Position numbers and translations under genes: made by a program. The notes under the pieces were generated by a model. The model saw only the letters and a program-made list of their open reading frames with translations, did no database searches and was not told where the DNA came from. 64,000 bases of DNA from positions 2,542,001 through 2,606,000 of the forward strand of contig JAPEIS010000008.1 of the NCBI GenBank assembly GCA_029531795.1, written 5' to 3'. How positions within the stretch are numbered: position 1 is the first letter of the stretch; each line of letters opens with the position of its first letter. This stretch comes from Sclerotinia nivalis (lineage: Eukaryota > Ascomycota > Leotiomycetes > Helotiales > Sclerotiniaceae). Shown piece after piece: positions 36,201 through 48,243 of the stretch.

Positions 36201-37863
36201 TAAGTTGTTTCTCTAGGTCCTTGACCTTTTTGCGAAGAGCTTTATTATCTCTCTGCATAACCGCCAAACCTGTCTTGAGTTCAACATTCTCGGATATCAT
36301 TTCCTTAACACCTTCTTCGGAGAGCTTGTCTAATCTATCGCTGAGAAACATGACTTTCAATTTCAAATCAAAGTTCTCCTTCGATAATCTTTCGATTGTG
36401 CTACTTTGTTCTTTTAAAGTGAGATTCTTTCCATTTCGAGGACCTAGAGCGGATGCAGCAAAACTTGCCGACTTGCTGGGTGTATGTACACCATGTTTGG
36501 TACGAAAGTCTTTGACCATTGATTCGGGTACTTGAACATTGCGAACGTGTCGTGCAATGATTGTATCAGTGGGTGGGTCCATAGGTCGACTAGTTGCTCG
36601 AGGTGTTTCGGGGGCGGAATTTGTTTGATGTTCAGTCCTCCCACGATTCACATCTTCCTCAGCTAAGGTCGCTAATGGTCCTTCAACTCTTCCAAATGAA
36701 TCAGCACTCTCATCAATACCCGACGCCATACTTCCCAAGCTTATAGTCCTGGATAACGTCATACTACCACTTCGCGATAATCCTCCCGAAGGAACCGCGC
36801 CTCCAGACTGCAAAGCATAATCTGCACCAGGTGTAAGATCGCTTCGATCGTCATTATGTTCAGGGTTCGTAATGAAAGAAGAGACAGAAGATCTTTCACT
36901 TGAATGACGACTTCGCAGAAATTTAGGTCTAGAATTATTGCTTGTGGAGAGTGCAGCCCCAAGAGTCGCACCGGCATCGACCACCAAATGTTGGTTTATG
37001 CTTCGAGTCGATGATTCGTGGTTCGGGCTTGAACTATCGTTCGTTGATTCGGAAAATGCGCGTAAATTTTGGCGGGATCTTGTAGGTGTAGCCTCCATGT
37101 CCTCCTCATCTGATTGTGCTTTTGAATGAGAGATTGATTGTGATGCCGTTTCGAAATTCTCTCCCATACTTGCCGCTGACATTGCTCGAGATATAGTTCT
37201 TGCAGCGGCGGCGGCTGCGGGAGATGACGAAAGAGTTTCGAGAGCAGAGGTCGTGTTCCCACTTTGTTCCGAATCATCATGCTCAACTTGCACAGCGTAC
37301 CGAGGGGCAGGGCCTGGAGTTTTGTATGCACCATCTGGTGTAGGGGGTGAACCGGAACCCTCACTTTCACTACTATTAACGTTCTTCTTGGGCGTTTGTG
37401 TTTCAAGTGCGGGGGACTTTTCCCCATTCCGATTCGCATCAAATAAATATGTATCATCAGCACCAGCCTTGCCATGTTTACCAATTGGTGAAACAGTCGG
37501 AAGAAAACTCGATTCGACATTATCCAGATGTCGTTCCATTGCTCTTGCATCCATAGCACTCAGCAGACCATCACTTCGATTATCTCCATTATCGCTATGA
37601 GCATAAAGTATACTGCTATCGGTTGGAGGGGATAGAGTAGGTAAATTCGCAGGGTCGGGAGATTGTATTCGATTATTTTCCTCAAAAGCCTGCGAATTCA
37701 TAGACATTGAATCATCATTATCACTCCTATCTGCCATATGGTCCCCCATGTTATGAAAGGTGAAAGCCTCGTTTTCCGAATCCTGCCGTGCAGTTTGTGG
37801 TCGTGAATCCGTTGCCGACATTGTTGACAAACTTGACATTGTGAAATCATCTCCCTCCGCCAT
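33268..37863 (-). CDS. mto1: Mto1/ApsB-type microtubule-organising centre protein
   Basis: Two exons, 37863-34471 and 34419-33268, join in phase 0 across a 51-base GTAAGT..TAG intron and give 1514 residues. The start is the ATG at 37863 (MAEGDDFTMSSL); the open frame extends seven codons further but begins only with TTG. Residues 1-470 are Ser/Thr-rich and disordered. Residues of about 475-550 form the centrosomin N-terminal motif (LTLKEQSSTIERLSKENFDL, then KVMFLSDRLDKL) that recruits the gamma-tubulin complex. Residues of about 550-1400 are almost unbroken coiled coil. Near 1450-1505 the Mto2-binding-like segment appears (RWQVRLQELEYKLKAEREAR, then KLDRSSAAQRL). In Schizosaccharomyces Mto1 and Aspergillus ApsB these proteins nucleate cytoplasmic microtubules at spindle pole bodies and septa. 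Confidence 0.92.
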
Positions 37864-40160
37864 CTTGCGCCGCAGATAGTTCAACGAGTCACATTCGCTG
37901 TATATCTATTCGTATTTGGTCGCAGGTTTTGTATGCTGTATGCTGTATGTTGTGTTTTCTGCGTCAGGAGTAGTGCGCTCGGCCCCTCGTGGATAATGAA
38001 TTGAAATGGATGAAATGATGATGGGAGGAGCAACGAACAACTCTATGGCCTTGATGGAGTAATGAGAAATCGAATGAATAGTTTGCATAGCATGTTATCC
38101 GAGGCGTAAAATGCCAATCATGAGGTTTTTGATATTCACTTTGCTCTTGGAATTTTATCAAAAGTTGATTTGCACTGCATGTAAATTTGTTGTCAACAAT
38201 TCAATTCACACACTGTAAATTGGGGATCTAGAAAAACATTCGGTTACAGGGATAATTTTTGTCAGGACGACCAACAATGTTGTTTTGTTTTACGCACACT
38301 GAGTCCACACACTGACCACACACTGTACCACCAACCACAGCTCAGGGTGAAAGCTAAGCTTGTAACTGCCCTTTTACCCCACCAACAACATAAACATCCG
38401 CTTACAGAATTTGTGTACAATTAACCAAGTACTCGAAAGATAACTGTCATATATTATCCTTTATAGCCATATAGAGGTTTCAGTGTTCTGCATACCTTTT
38501 CAGCAATCTACAGTAACCAGAGATGAGAAAGAGTTCCTGTTATATCTAAGGGATTGAGATCAAGACGATATGATGGCATCTCTAGTTTAGGCTCCATTAG
38601 AGGTAAGGTTTTACCAATGAAGGATATAATAACCATCACATTCATTTAGAAGTCGGCCGGACCGCATTGGCATATGAAAAGTCCACGCACTATTCACTAA
38701 TTCTAGAAATATAGGGAGCTCTATAAATTTTAACACTCATGTGCTCATATGCTCAATCACGACGCTGTCTCATGTCTTAGTTTATTGTTTATTCGAGATC
38801 TTATAGTTGAGATCTCTCGAGTAAGTCTTGCCAGTTTCTTCTTTTTCTTGGCAATATTTCCATCCTTTGTATTTCTCACCCTCCAAGGCGAGGTCGATGG
38901 TACAATGGTTCGCCGCAAGGTAGGCTTGGATGAACCTTTATTCCTCTTTAAGTAGTGCTAATTCACATATTTGCAGTATCTTCATACGTATTACAGCTAG
39001 CTACACTACCGACAAATTCGGCAGCCGGCCGCTTCAACATGATAGTTTTAACAACCGTGCCCTCATCCGTCATTATTCTAAAACTATAACTTCCATTCCG
39101 AGGAAATATACCCATTTTAATATTTGCCGGCTTCTGCGGGTTCTTTCCGGACGCTTTTGTCTCTTTGAGAACAGCGATAGTTAGTTAAGTATCGGAGATC
39201 AGAGAGATTGGTATTCGTACCGGGACGATTTACCTCATGGTTTCGATCCGGCCCTTACTGGAAGCCCTATCGCTGGTGCTTCCGTAGTTTGGAATTATGG
39301 ACAGTTTGGGTATCTGCAGATATTGCGCTATTTCTGTGGTTATTGGCACGGGGCTTTTTCGTCACAGTTAGGTTCGTGAACGTTGGGTTTCAGTGGAAAA
39401 GATTCTAGGGGCATCAAATTTTTGGTATGATAGGAAACAACATATGCGATAAATCGGCCATCAAATCAAAGTAATGTCCATCGCATCAGAACACAAGAAG
39501 CTCACTGAAGTCTGCTTAACTCCTCGCGAAGATAATGCTTAGAAGCCCATCCCACTTCGTCAGATATTAGGTTTGTTTTTACCGAAAATTGCAAATTTCT
39601 TGAGAAGAAAAAAGAAAGATGATTTGGCCTTCGAACCATGCTGTTTACATCAGACAAACATTTCAGTTTTATCTTACCTGTTCGCTATATTATGGGTCCT
39701 ACGATGTATCAGGTAGCATTTGTCACGATATGTCACGCTACTCTGGAGACTGCTCATGATATATTTAGTAATTGTTGTTCTATATCGGCCATAGAAGCTA
39801 CTACACTCATCGGAGAAAGAAACCTAGGAATGAAGCTTAAAAAGGAACATATCACAGACATTTGGCTCTCGGTAGTAGCCCCCCTTATTTTCCTATCAGG
39901 CGACACGATCTCTCTCCCATTTCACTACATCCCCGCCTCACAAACTGCACAAATGAAGATTTACCGCCAAAGAACTTCAAAAAAGAAACATTAATGTAAA
40001 TCAAACCTCGCCAATCGAATTTTCGGCACTAGGCATCCTACGTGACAACTAGTATTTGTGACTTGCGGGACTAATGGAAGCAGGAAGACGACTTTCGCGA
40101 AGCATCTCGCTTTCTATCTAGCGTGGACGCTCACGAAATCAACTGGAGTTGGTTCTATTA
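37864..40160. other. mto1 upstream region, then unrecognised sequence
   Basis: The first few hundred bases should hold the mto1 promoter. Beyond 38700 there are short plus-strand frames. One near 39190-39370 reads DDLPHGFDPALTGSPIAGAS without a start and stops soon after, and a 118-codon frame at 39638-39994 has no recognisable domain. These may be pieces of old genes next to the transporter relic. Confidence 0.45.
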
Positions 40161-40179
40161 TTAGATATGAGGAATTTGA

Positions 40180-40720
40180 TGTTCGGAATGCAGCTTGGGA
40201 GCTTGAAAAGTTCGATATATGACTTTGCTACTCCCCAATCCCCAGTATCTCACCGAGTTGGCCTGGCCCTTTATTTTTCATTCCAGCTTGTCAACTAATT
40301 TGGCCCACTCTTGTAATGTGTTTGGCCATTGCAAAGAATATTGAGATCTTAACTATCGGAAATCACAGTTCTGATGTGGCCATCATCGGGATGGTAGATT
40401 CTTATTCTCTATAGATGTATGCACTTCGCTTCTTGATCGGACTTTGTGAAGCTCGCGCTTTTCCGGTATATTTCGCACTAGCAGGTGCTTGGTACGGACC
40501 AAAGAGCTCATGAAAAGAATCTTCATTCTATTGGGAATCGAATCCCTAGCTAGTATGCCCAGTGGATACTTGCAAGTAGGGTTGTGTACGAGCATCAAGG
40601 ATTCCGCAAGATTGCCCAGCGGAGACGGTCGCAGGGTAATTACAGTTCCTACAGCAATCTGGGAAGTTTTCAGCATTCCAGATCTGTCACACCAGAGCCT
40701 TCTATTTCAATTCTGGTAAA
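40180..40720 (+). pseudogene. MFS transporter relic (anion:cation symporter / Dal5-Fen2-like)
   Basis: From the ATG at 40415 the frame reads MYALRFLIGLCEARAF, then AGAWYGPK, typical of the fourth and fifth helices of the allantoate/pantothenate symporter branch of the MFS. At about 40503 a single-base loss puts TCATGA in frame. The next frame continues the family pattern directly (ELMKRIFILLGIESLASMPS, then GYLQVGL and VITVPTAIWEVFSIPD) and stops after 40719. Sequence from about 40180 to 40400 may be the preceding helices, with several stops. Only about a fifth of the expected 500 residues is left, so this is a decayed gene. Confidence 0.65.
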
Positions 40721-41361
40721 AATAAATATGGAATCGAAAGAATTGAAAAGCTTTCTAATGAGCCACTAGTAAGACTAACACAAAAATGTATCAAAGAAGT
40801 CTAGTTGGATTGAAAGATTTAGGTACTTGTCTTTTTTCTTCCCATACGAGTAAGACCTTGTCATCGCTTGAAACAAAACAGAATAAGTATAAGCTGGTCT
40901 CAACCCACTTAAAACCCCCTAAATAAAATAGCTATGTTGCAACAAACGAGAAAGAGTTATCAATCTTTCTAAAGTTCCTCCCAAGAAACACAAAATCCCT
41001 TGGCATACGTCACTAATCCCACCCCCACATTCTACTGAATCTCCCAAAAAAAATATACCCAATCACAAAACACCATTCCACCATTCTCACCCCTCCTAAC
41101 CGTTTTCGTAAAGCAAGCTTAGCAACGACGAAACCAAGCTTCAGCTTGATTTGTATCAAAGAAGGAAAGAAAGAATCAAGGCACAAGATGTGATATGATA
41201 GAACCTTGCATACGATTGAGAGGTATATAAGGTTCTTTCGTTGCTGTTTGGCTCAATCTCTTTCTTTCTATCAATTACAATCTCGATATCTAAAACAAGT
41301 AACTTCCGACTTTTCAAATAAACAAATAAACAATCAATCAATCAATCATACAAAAATCACA
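40721..41361. other. upstream region of the small stress-type gene
   Basis: AT-rich sequence precedes a leader with a CAAT repeat (about 41330-41348). A TATA-like GGTATATAAGG at 41221-41231 lies about 135 bases before the ATG at 41362 and could be its TATA box. Confidence 0.5.
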
Positions 41362-41777
41362 ATGGATTTCGTCAACAAAGCCAAAGATGCCCTCAAGAGC
41401 GGCTCAGGAAGCTCCGGTACAACCAACACCAACACTGCTGGTGGTGCTGGAAAGGAGGATTATGGTGACAAGGGTTTGTTTTCCCCTCTTTCTCCGAAAT
41501 CTGTACATATTCAACGACCTTCAATCATTATCCGCCGCATGCTTTCGTAACCTAAACACCATACTAACAATAACCCCAGGACTCGATTTCATCGAGAAGA
41601 AAACCGGGCATACATTGACCCGAGAACAAAATGAGAAGATTACCGATGGTGCGAGGGGATTGTATGAGAAGCAGACTGGGTATGTTTACATTGTTCATTA
41701 CTTTTCTTGATGCATTTTTGGGGGGGGGGATATTTGGCTAATGTTCTTGAATCTGTAGATCAACGGTCAACCCTAAG
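41362..41777 (+). CDS. small conserved fungal protein (stress-induced type), about 77 residues
   Basis: Three exons join: 41362-41473, 41580-41679 and 41759-41777. The split codons are G|GA and GG|A. The product begins MDFVNKAKDALKSGSGSSG, has a Gly/Thr/Asn-rich linker, then EDYGDKGLDFIEKKTGHTLT and REQNEKITDGARGLYEKQTG. This is a family of small hydrophilic fungal proteins, often strongly expressed under stress or in conidia, with two short amphipathic helices and no known biochemical activity. The final exon is odd: with the only AG acceptor available the tail is FNGQP and stop. One base later the frame would read STVNPKFSN and stop at 41788-41790, which looks much more like the usual end of the family. 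See the finding on this junction. Confidence 0.75.
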
Positions 41778-41790
41778 TTTTCTAATTAGA

Positions 41791-43892
41791 TGGGATTTGT
41801 GATGGGGGAAGAGGGTGGGATGATTTTTTATACTATGGTTATGATGGATGCTTGGTTTGGGTATGAATGGAATGGGTTATGGATCATGAAGGTTTAATGA
41901 AAATGAAAATGATATCAAACATCCGTCAATGTTCGGCTTTATTGTGAAGACCAATGCGAGCAGTGGAATACTGTATGGTGCAGAGCGAAGAGATATATTT
42001 CTAAAGTCAGAATCATTATGCTCAATATGTATTTTAGTGATCATACTTGCATATCCTGTGTATCCTACATGCCCTCCCAAAAGTATTGTGTATTGCCTTT
42101 TCAGTTCATGCACTCCTTTAACATCCACCAGATCGTCAACAGGCAGACATACCTCATACTACTACTTCCGCAGCTTGTCCCCAGGTCTGCATTCACCTAA
42201 AAAAAAAAACCTCTCACAAGAGTCTGGATTATCACCAATCCTTCCACCCATAAATCTCCACAATACTCAATTCACTAAAGTCCCAAGTTTACAGGTCTCA
42301 ATCACTCACCTCTCAATAACACCCTGAGTTTCATCCCCCAGCGCCTCCAGAAGAAAATCCCATTATTCCAAAATCCCCTCATCACAGGCTGATCAGCGAT
42401 CTCCTCACCCGTAAATTCCACAACATCCTTCTCACCAAACCCCCAAGTTCCCTTCACAATTCTACTAACACGAAAAGAACCTCATTCTGAAAATGAAAAT
42501 CCGCTCATCGAATCCCTGCTGCGCAATCTCCTCAATATCCATACCTCCATCTCATCAAATCCTCAAGCAAAGCATGATCATCTTCACCAAAGAGAAATTC
42601 CAGAGAAATTCCAGAGAAATTCCTCATACCATTCTCATACAATTGCAAACCTCCTCTTTATCCCTGTAAATTCCCTTCCAAACACAGCACTTAGAAGAAA
42701 ATCGAAGCGCTCCCTTAAAAATCCCCAATCTGGAGTTTCCAAAGATTTCTTTGCCGAGTTATTGCTCCGCGGTGTGTACTTGGAGTAGTTTTATATATTG
42801 TCTTACATACTTCGACATCCATCGCGATATGAGTTTTAGATGCTATTAGCTATATCCATGGACCTTCTGTGTCAGAGATAGTAGAATCGTTATCATCATG
42901 GCCATATTCATCGATCCCCTGTTCATCATATTCAGCATCTAATTCCGCAATCTAACTTATTCTCCTTCATGTTCCCCGATCTAGGTATCATTATTTGACC
43001 GAGTCGTCGACGTCGTATAAAAGAGCTTCGATCTATATGCCGTATCGTATGGTGTGACACTCTTTTCAGCGAGCGACGTAAATTAGATAGCTCGACTGCA
43101 GGGGCAGGTGCACATTAATTCATCCATCTATTTATTCCCGCTTGCAGAAAGATTCTCGAAGAAATACTAGGTAACTCGGCGTTTATTTTCTTCAGCTACT
43201 CGAAAAGTCGCAGATTAATACACATTCTAACTATTTCCATTTCCATCCCACAGCACCCACAATATCCCCCACAATATCCCCCTCGTTACTCCTCCTAACT
43301 CCCCCTAACTCCTCTCAGAAAATAATCTTACCAACCTAGTAGGTAAATAATCATACATTGAAATCCTTCACAGGAACTAGAAAAAGTGAAAACTGTCATT
43401 CGACCAAGTTCCTATGAAAGAAATAGATGTAGTGGCTATAGGCTAATTCAAGATCTTACAAAAAAAGTTTCCAAAAAACCAAAAAAAAGGTGTGTAGACA
43501 TAACAAGCAAGCTGTGATGAATTTCCTGTTTACTGGAACGGTTTTGGTATTGCTGTTATTTACTCAGACTGGATCTAGTTACTTTTGCTCCTCTGATGAC
43601 CTCGGGAGTCCAATGTCTGAGTAGCGGCTCACATCGCAAAAGCAAACTTCAGGGACTCTTATAATGATCCGATTGTCAGGCCGTCTTGTAGCTCTGTTGG
43701 AGTAACTCTATTTCCTTTGGGATAGCTAGGAATGGCATCGTATGTATGGTATGTACCGATCTCACAAAGAACGTAATTGATTGATTAATTGATGAATGAG
43801 ATGAATAGCTATGTCAATATCCTAATCTGAAACATCTGGTGTATTCAATCTTTTCTACCCCAATCCACTCAACTTCAAATTAACCATCATCT
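41791..43892. other. intergenic, no gene seen
   Basis: The stretch is between the small stress-type gene and a minus-strand gene 3' end. Sequence near 42330-42720 is CT-rich with many CCTCATC and TCCAGAGAAATT units (the latter three times at 42595-42625). Open frames such as 41929-42327 are low in complexity and unconvincing. Confidence 0.55.
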
Positions 43893-45562
43893 TCAACGCC
43901 ATCTCTCCCTATTAGCTCTATCATACTCTTGCCGATAATGCTTGTCCCAATCATACAAAATACGTCGTCCTTCACCAGGGCGTGCATCTCTGAGCTTAAC
44001 ACCGGTAAATTTCACATTACCATCATCATGACCCCACGTCCCTTCAACATTCTTCCCACCATTCGAAAATGTCATCCTATAAAGTTTAGAATCCGAATTT
44101 AACTGAATGATATCCTGAATGTCTTTTCCCCTCCATCTGTAACATCTTGTGGGATCTTCAGCGGATATCTGGTCATTGGCATCGAGGATATATTGATCCT
44201 GATGGTCATCCCGAACACTTCGCATAGATGAGAAACGGATTATACCTTTCCATTCTTGAAAACAAAGACGTCCATACATCTCCGTACCATTTCGATGGAG
44301 CTTATTGCTGGAAAATATTTGGAGGATGTAAGGGTCACGGTGTCCATAATTACGTCGCAGATCGCGACATTCGATTTTCCAATGTCCCGTAACGTCCCAT
44401 GGACCTTCATTGTGATCGTCCTCGTCCTCAACATCATTATCCTCATCCTCATCGTCTTCATCCTCATTTTCGTCAGCATCAGCATAACCCAATCTATACT
44501 GATTAATCTCCGCAAGTAGTGAATGCGCTCCCTTCGTTGATATACGTCCAATCTCAGCTTGACTCACACCCAATTCTTGTAATCTAGCTCGGTCTGCAGC
44601 CGAGATAAACCCTCCGACACGAGCCGCAGTTTTCTTCACACGTTTTATTTCATCCGCACGCGTCTGTTGCAGACGTGCTGAAGCTTGTCTGGCAACCCCG
44701 GCATGGTTGGAGCTTGAGGACAATCGAGCTTGAGCATTTGTACGTTGCCTAGCTTCTTCAGCAACACCAACAAATGGGACTTCCTCATCCTGATCTTCAT
44801 CCTCATCTTGCGCACGTCGCTTACGTGTGCCCGAACTAGCGTGGGATGGTTGACCTGGCCATCTAGCCTCAAGGTTAAGCGCCTTCAATCTCTCAGCTGC
44901 CAGATTATTCTTTTTGGAGCCGATAACCATAATATCTGATACCGATGTTGAATGAAATAGACCAAACATAATCGCCGCGTGATGTAGGCCAGCTCTGTAG
45001 CCACCATCCAGACCCTCCAGTTCAATTGGAGGACCACCTTCATCATCTCCATTTTCGTTGCAAAAGAGCTCATACAAGAATGTGTTGGGATCATTCTTTG
45101 CCAGCCTCATGTTGATAACTCGGTTTACCCATTTAGACTATAGAGCTCGCTGCTAACTTCCACGTTCAGATCCTCGTTGAGCCTCAAGTTGAGCTTCTCG
45201 TTGCTCTTGCTGTCGAGCTCGTCGAGCTTGTCGTTCGTGTTCTTGCTTTTCGCGTGCTTTCTTGTGGTAAACCGCGCCATTTCTTCACAACCTTGCTTCA
45301 CTGCAATGCTCATTTCATCAGTATCAGCATTAACCAAACGTATTTGGAGAGCATTGATATCGCTGCCTCTGGGTGAAAAGCCTGGAAATGCAAGTTGAGC
45401 CTTCCAATACTCGATGGGTTTGTGATGGTCGCGATCATCAAAGGGTGGTATTGCCATTATGTAACCAAAACATGAAAACTGACGACCTCCATAACGATAC
45501 TTTACGTTGTTGATAATGATCTCAAAGAAACCAGGGCCATCTGGATCACAAGATTCCTCCAT
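43893..45562 (-). CDS. fungal-specific acidic protein of unknown function, exon junction uncertain
   Basis: The start ATG is at 45562 (MEESCDPDGPGFFEIIINNV) and the stop at 43893. The first part reads YGGRQFSCFGYIMAIPPFDD and QGCEEMARF. The second part reads KWVNRVINMRLAKNDPNTF just after a TATAG acceptor at 45138-45140. The middle is Gln/Arg-rich with an acidic run of Asp/Glu (about 44390-44480). The C-terminal 150 residues form a compact-looking domain (GPWDVTGHWKIECRDL, later KNVEGTWGHDDGNVKFTG, then RRILYDWDKHYRQEYDRANR). The two halves are in different frames. The only GT..AG pair that restores frame is 45163-45138, just 26 bases, giving 547 residues, so the junction may hide a frameshift or a wrongly read stretch. 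I do not recognise the family. The C-terminal WD-like sequence suggests a beta-rich domain. Confidence 0.7.
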
Positions 45563-47140
45563 ATTGATTTAGTGTGAGGGATAAGATGCGAGATGGCAAT
45601 GTGTAGATGTGCAAATATGTACTCCGTATTGATTTCAAGTTTTAGATGGTAAACAATATGCTTCCATATGCAAACGAACTGCAGGATGTTCATTTCCACC
45701 AGAAAGCAAACGAAATGAAAGGCGGGGTAACGCGTCGACGCTCAAAGTTTCACGGGTTCACGTGATTGTGATCAAGGACCCTCGAACCAACGAACTGGTA
45801 TTGGACAATGTAACTTTCTCAGGTAAGAATTTGGCCCACAAGCAAAGTCGAAAGATCTTCGAATAGGCATATGAAATCTTTGACTTGAGATCAATCTCAA
45901 GGTTCCCTTCCAGGCTTGGAGGTCCTTTTGATGCCAGTACCCGTACCAGCAGTTCCATTGCTTTGAATGGGCTGCTTTAAGGTACAAAGCTCAACCTCTT
46001 GGTTATTTGTATGCTTTGAACGATGAAATAATACATACGCAGGCCTCATTTTGGTCTGAATATATGCAGCAATGAAGCCAAAGACATGATAGTCGGTATA
46101 GAGCATCTTTGATCATCTTTGATCATTTCAATGGGAATGAATGTCCGATGTGCTGTTGATTCAACGAGTTTGAATGACACCAGGTTGTCAATCACGCACT
46201 TAAATCCGAAGATGAGCGCCGACACATGATCTCGCCGCTAACCTTATAGATTGTTCCCCTCATTCATGTGAAATCACCATCTCTTCAATTCAATCAATGA
46301 TTCAACAACCTCTTCTCCTACAAGGAGAAATACTCCAGAAAATTGTTTACAATTCTCCTTTTCATTTGAATGTTTCGATAAGGATCAAGAAATCGACAGT
46401 TTATCAGTCTTAGCGCCCCATTTACGACTCAAACCAAGGAGGCATCCCTATCAATTGAATTTCATTTTCATTTCAAAGACAACCAAATGAGTGACAATAC
46501 CTACATACACCCACAATTCAGTACGACCATGTCACAATGCCATCCATCCAACATCATCAAAAGCCTCAGGATTTTTATTCCGTGTTACTCCGGTCCATCT
46601 TATTCTCTTTTACAAATACTTTTCTCATTGGTTGCCCCTAATCTTTCTAATTTATCATGGGATCTCTTCTTCTCGTGTATACTATCACTTAGGGGAAACT
46701 GTGGGAAGGAACTTCCTTTAAGTGTTAGACGCGTCGCGAATACCTGCGCTTAGGGGTCAAGAAGTGAAAAATTAGGTGAGAACTCTTTGAAAGTCCGTAA
46801 GCTAATCTTGGAGAGCCCACCAATTACTTTATGAAAAGGTAGCGCCATTTGAGAGTATGTGAGTATGTGAGATATTTGTTTTTCTACAAATACCTCGAAA
46901 TTTCCTTTTCTTGTCCATTTCTATTTCATCTCAACTTTTTCTCCTCTTGATTTGCTTCACCGAAAAGTGGTTATTTACCATATCCATTTCATTTTTCTCC
47001 ATCTACCTCAAAGGCCCTATAACCACCCCACCACTAACACCCCGCTATCAATAACTATCAACAACTAAATCAGGAAATCCGCACTCTACTAAACCAACAA
47101 TAACATCATCTTGTTTTACACCTCAATAACACCTCTCAAA
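45563..47140. other. divergent promoter region, no gene seen
   Basis: This stretch separates the minus-strand acidic-protein gene from arginase. It contains a duplicated GATCATCTTT at about 46108-46126 and a CT-rich leader before the arginase ATG (46900-47140). Short open frames at 46487-46753 are unsupported. Confidence 0.55.
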
Positions 47141-48243
47141 ATGACTACCACATCAATGATTCAACCAAAATTCTTGTCGAAAGGCGACCAACTGGGTGTT
47201 GTCGCTGTCGGATTCTCTGGTGGACAAGTAAGCTACCCACCCTTTAAATCTCGCTCTTAAAATTACCAACTAATCTAACAACCACAGTGTAAACCAGGAG
47301 TTGATGCAGCACCTTCAGCACTCATCAAAAGTGGACTTCTTACTCAACTCGAGGAGGAATTAGGATACAAACTTCACCATGATAACACGGTTCATTCCTA
47401 TAAGGAATTAATCCCTTCTGAAGATCCAGACCACCGAAATATGAAGAACCCACGCGCAGTCTCTGCCGTTACACAAAAGCTTTCTGAACAAGTTTATGAA
47501 CATGCCAAAGAAGGTCGTTGCGTTTTGACTCTGGGTGGTGATCATTCTATTGCTATTGGTTCAGTTTCCGGAACTGCAAAAGCAATCCGTGAGCGGTTAG
47601 GAAGAGAGATGGCATTGATTTGGGTTGATGCACATGCCGATATCAATACACCAGAAACCTCCGACTCTGGAAATGTTCACGGAATGCCAGTCGCATTTTT
47701 AACGCGCCTTGCTCAAGAAGAAAAGCCTGAAATCTTTGGATGGTTAAAGGATGAACATATGGTCAGCGTAAAGAAGATTGTTTATATTGGGTTGAGAGAT
47801 GTGGACAGAGGGGAGAAGAAGATCCTCCGCGAAAACGGAATCAAAGCATTCAGCATGCATGACATTGATAGGTTTGTGTTCCCGTCGTACCAATTCATTT
47901 TGCACGCCCACTAATTCTCAAACGCAGACACGGTATTGGCAAAGTCATGGAAATGGCTCTCGGTCATATTGGTAACGATACTCCAATCCATCTTTCTTTC
48001 GATGTCGACGCTCTCGACCCTACCTACGCTCCTTCTACCGGTACGCCTGTTCGTGGAGGTTTGACTTTAAGAGAAGGAGACTACATTGCTGAATGCGTTC
48101 ATGAGACTGGTTCTTTGATCGCTATGGATTTGGTAGAGGTCAACCCAACACTTGAACCCGGTATCAATGATATTGGGGCACACGAAACCGTTAGAGCTGG
48201 GTGCTCATTGGTTAGGTGCGCTTTGGGTGAAAGTTTGCTATGA
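47141..48243 (+). CDS. car1: arginase
   Basis: Three exons, 47141-47227, 47288-47871 and 47928-48243, join in frame (the second junction splits AG|A) and give 328 residues, normal for the family. The enzyme hydrolyses arginine to ornithine and urea with a binuclear manganese centre. All metal ligands are visible: GGDHSIAIG (His), [14 protein letters not shown] (Asp, His, Asp) and [19 protein letters not shown] (two Asp). The substrate loop SGNVHGMP and the C-terminal [11 protein letters not shown] and [11 protein letters not shown] are also typical. The introns are 60 and 56 bases and both have GT..AG. The first follows GFSGGQ and the next exon starts [13 protein letters not shown], as expected for the N-terminal strand of arginases. 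Start choice: the ATG in the context CAAAATGAC. Confidence 0.96.

Noticed and set aside
39190..39370. Plus-strand open stretch DDLPHGFDPALTGSPIAGAS near 39.2 kb
   Set aside because: There is no start codon, it is short, no family is recognised and no exon partner joins in frame.
43261..43330. CCTCC/CCCAC-rich stretch that might be a tRNA or small RNA gene
   Set aside because: No A or B box with the right spacing, and no cloverleaf can be drawn. I found no convincing tRNA anywhere in the window.
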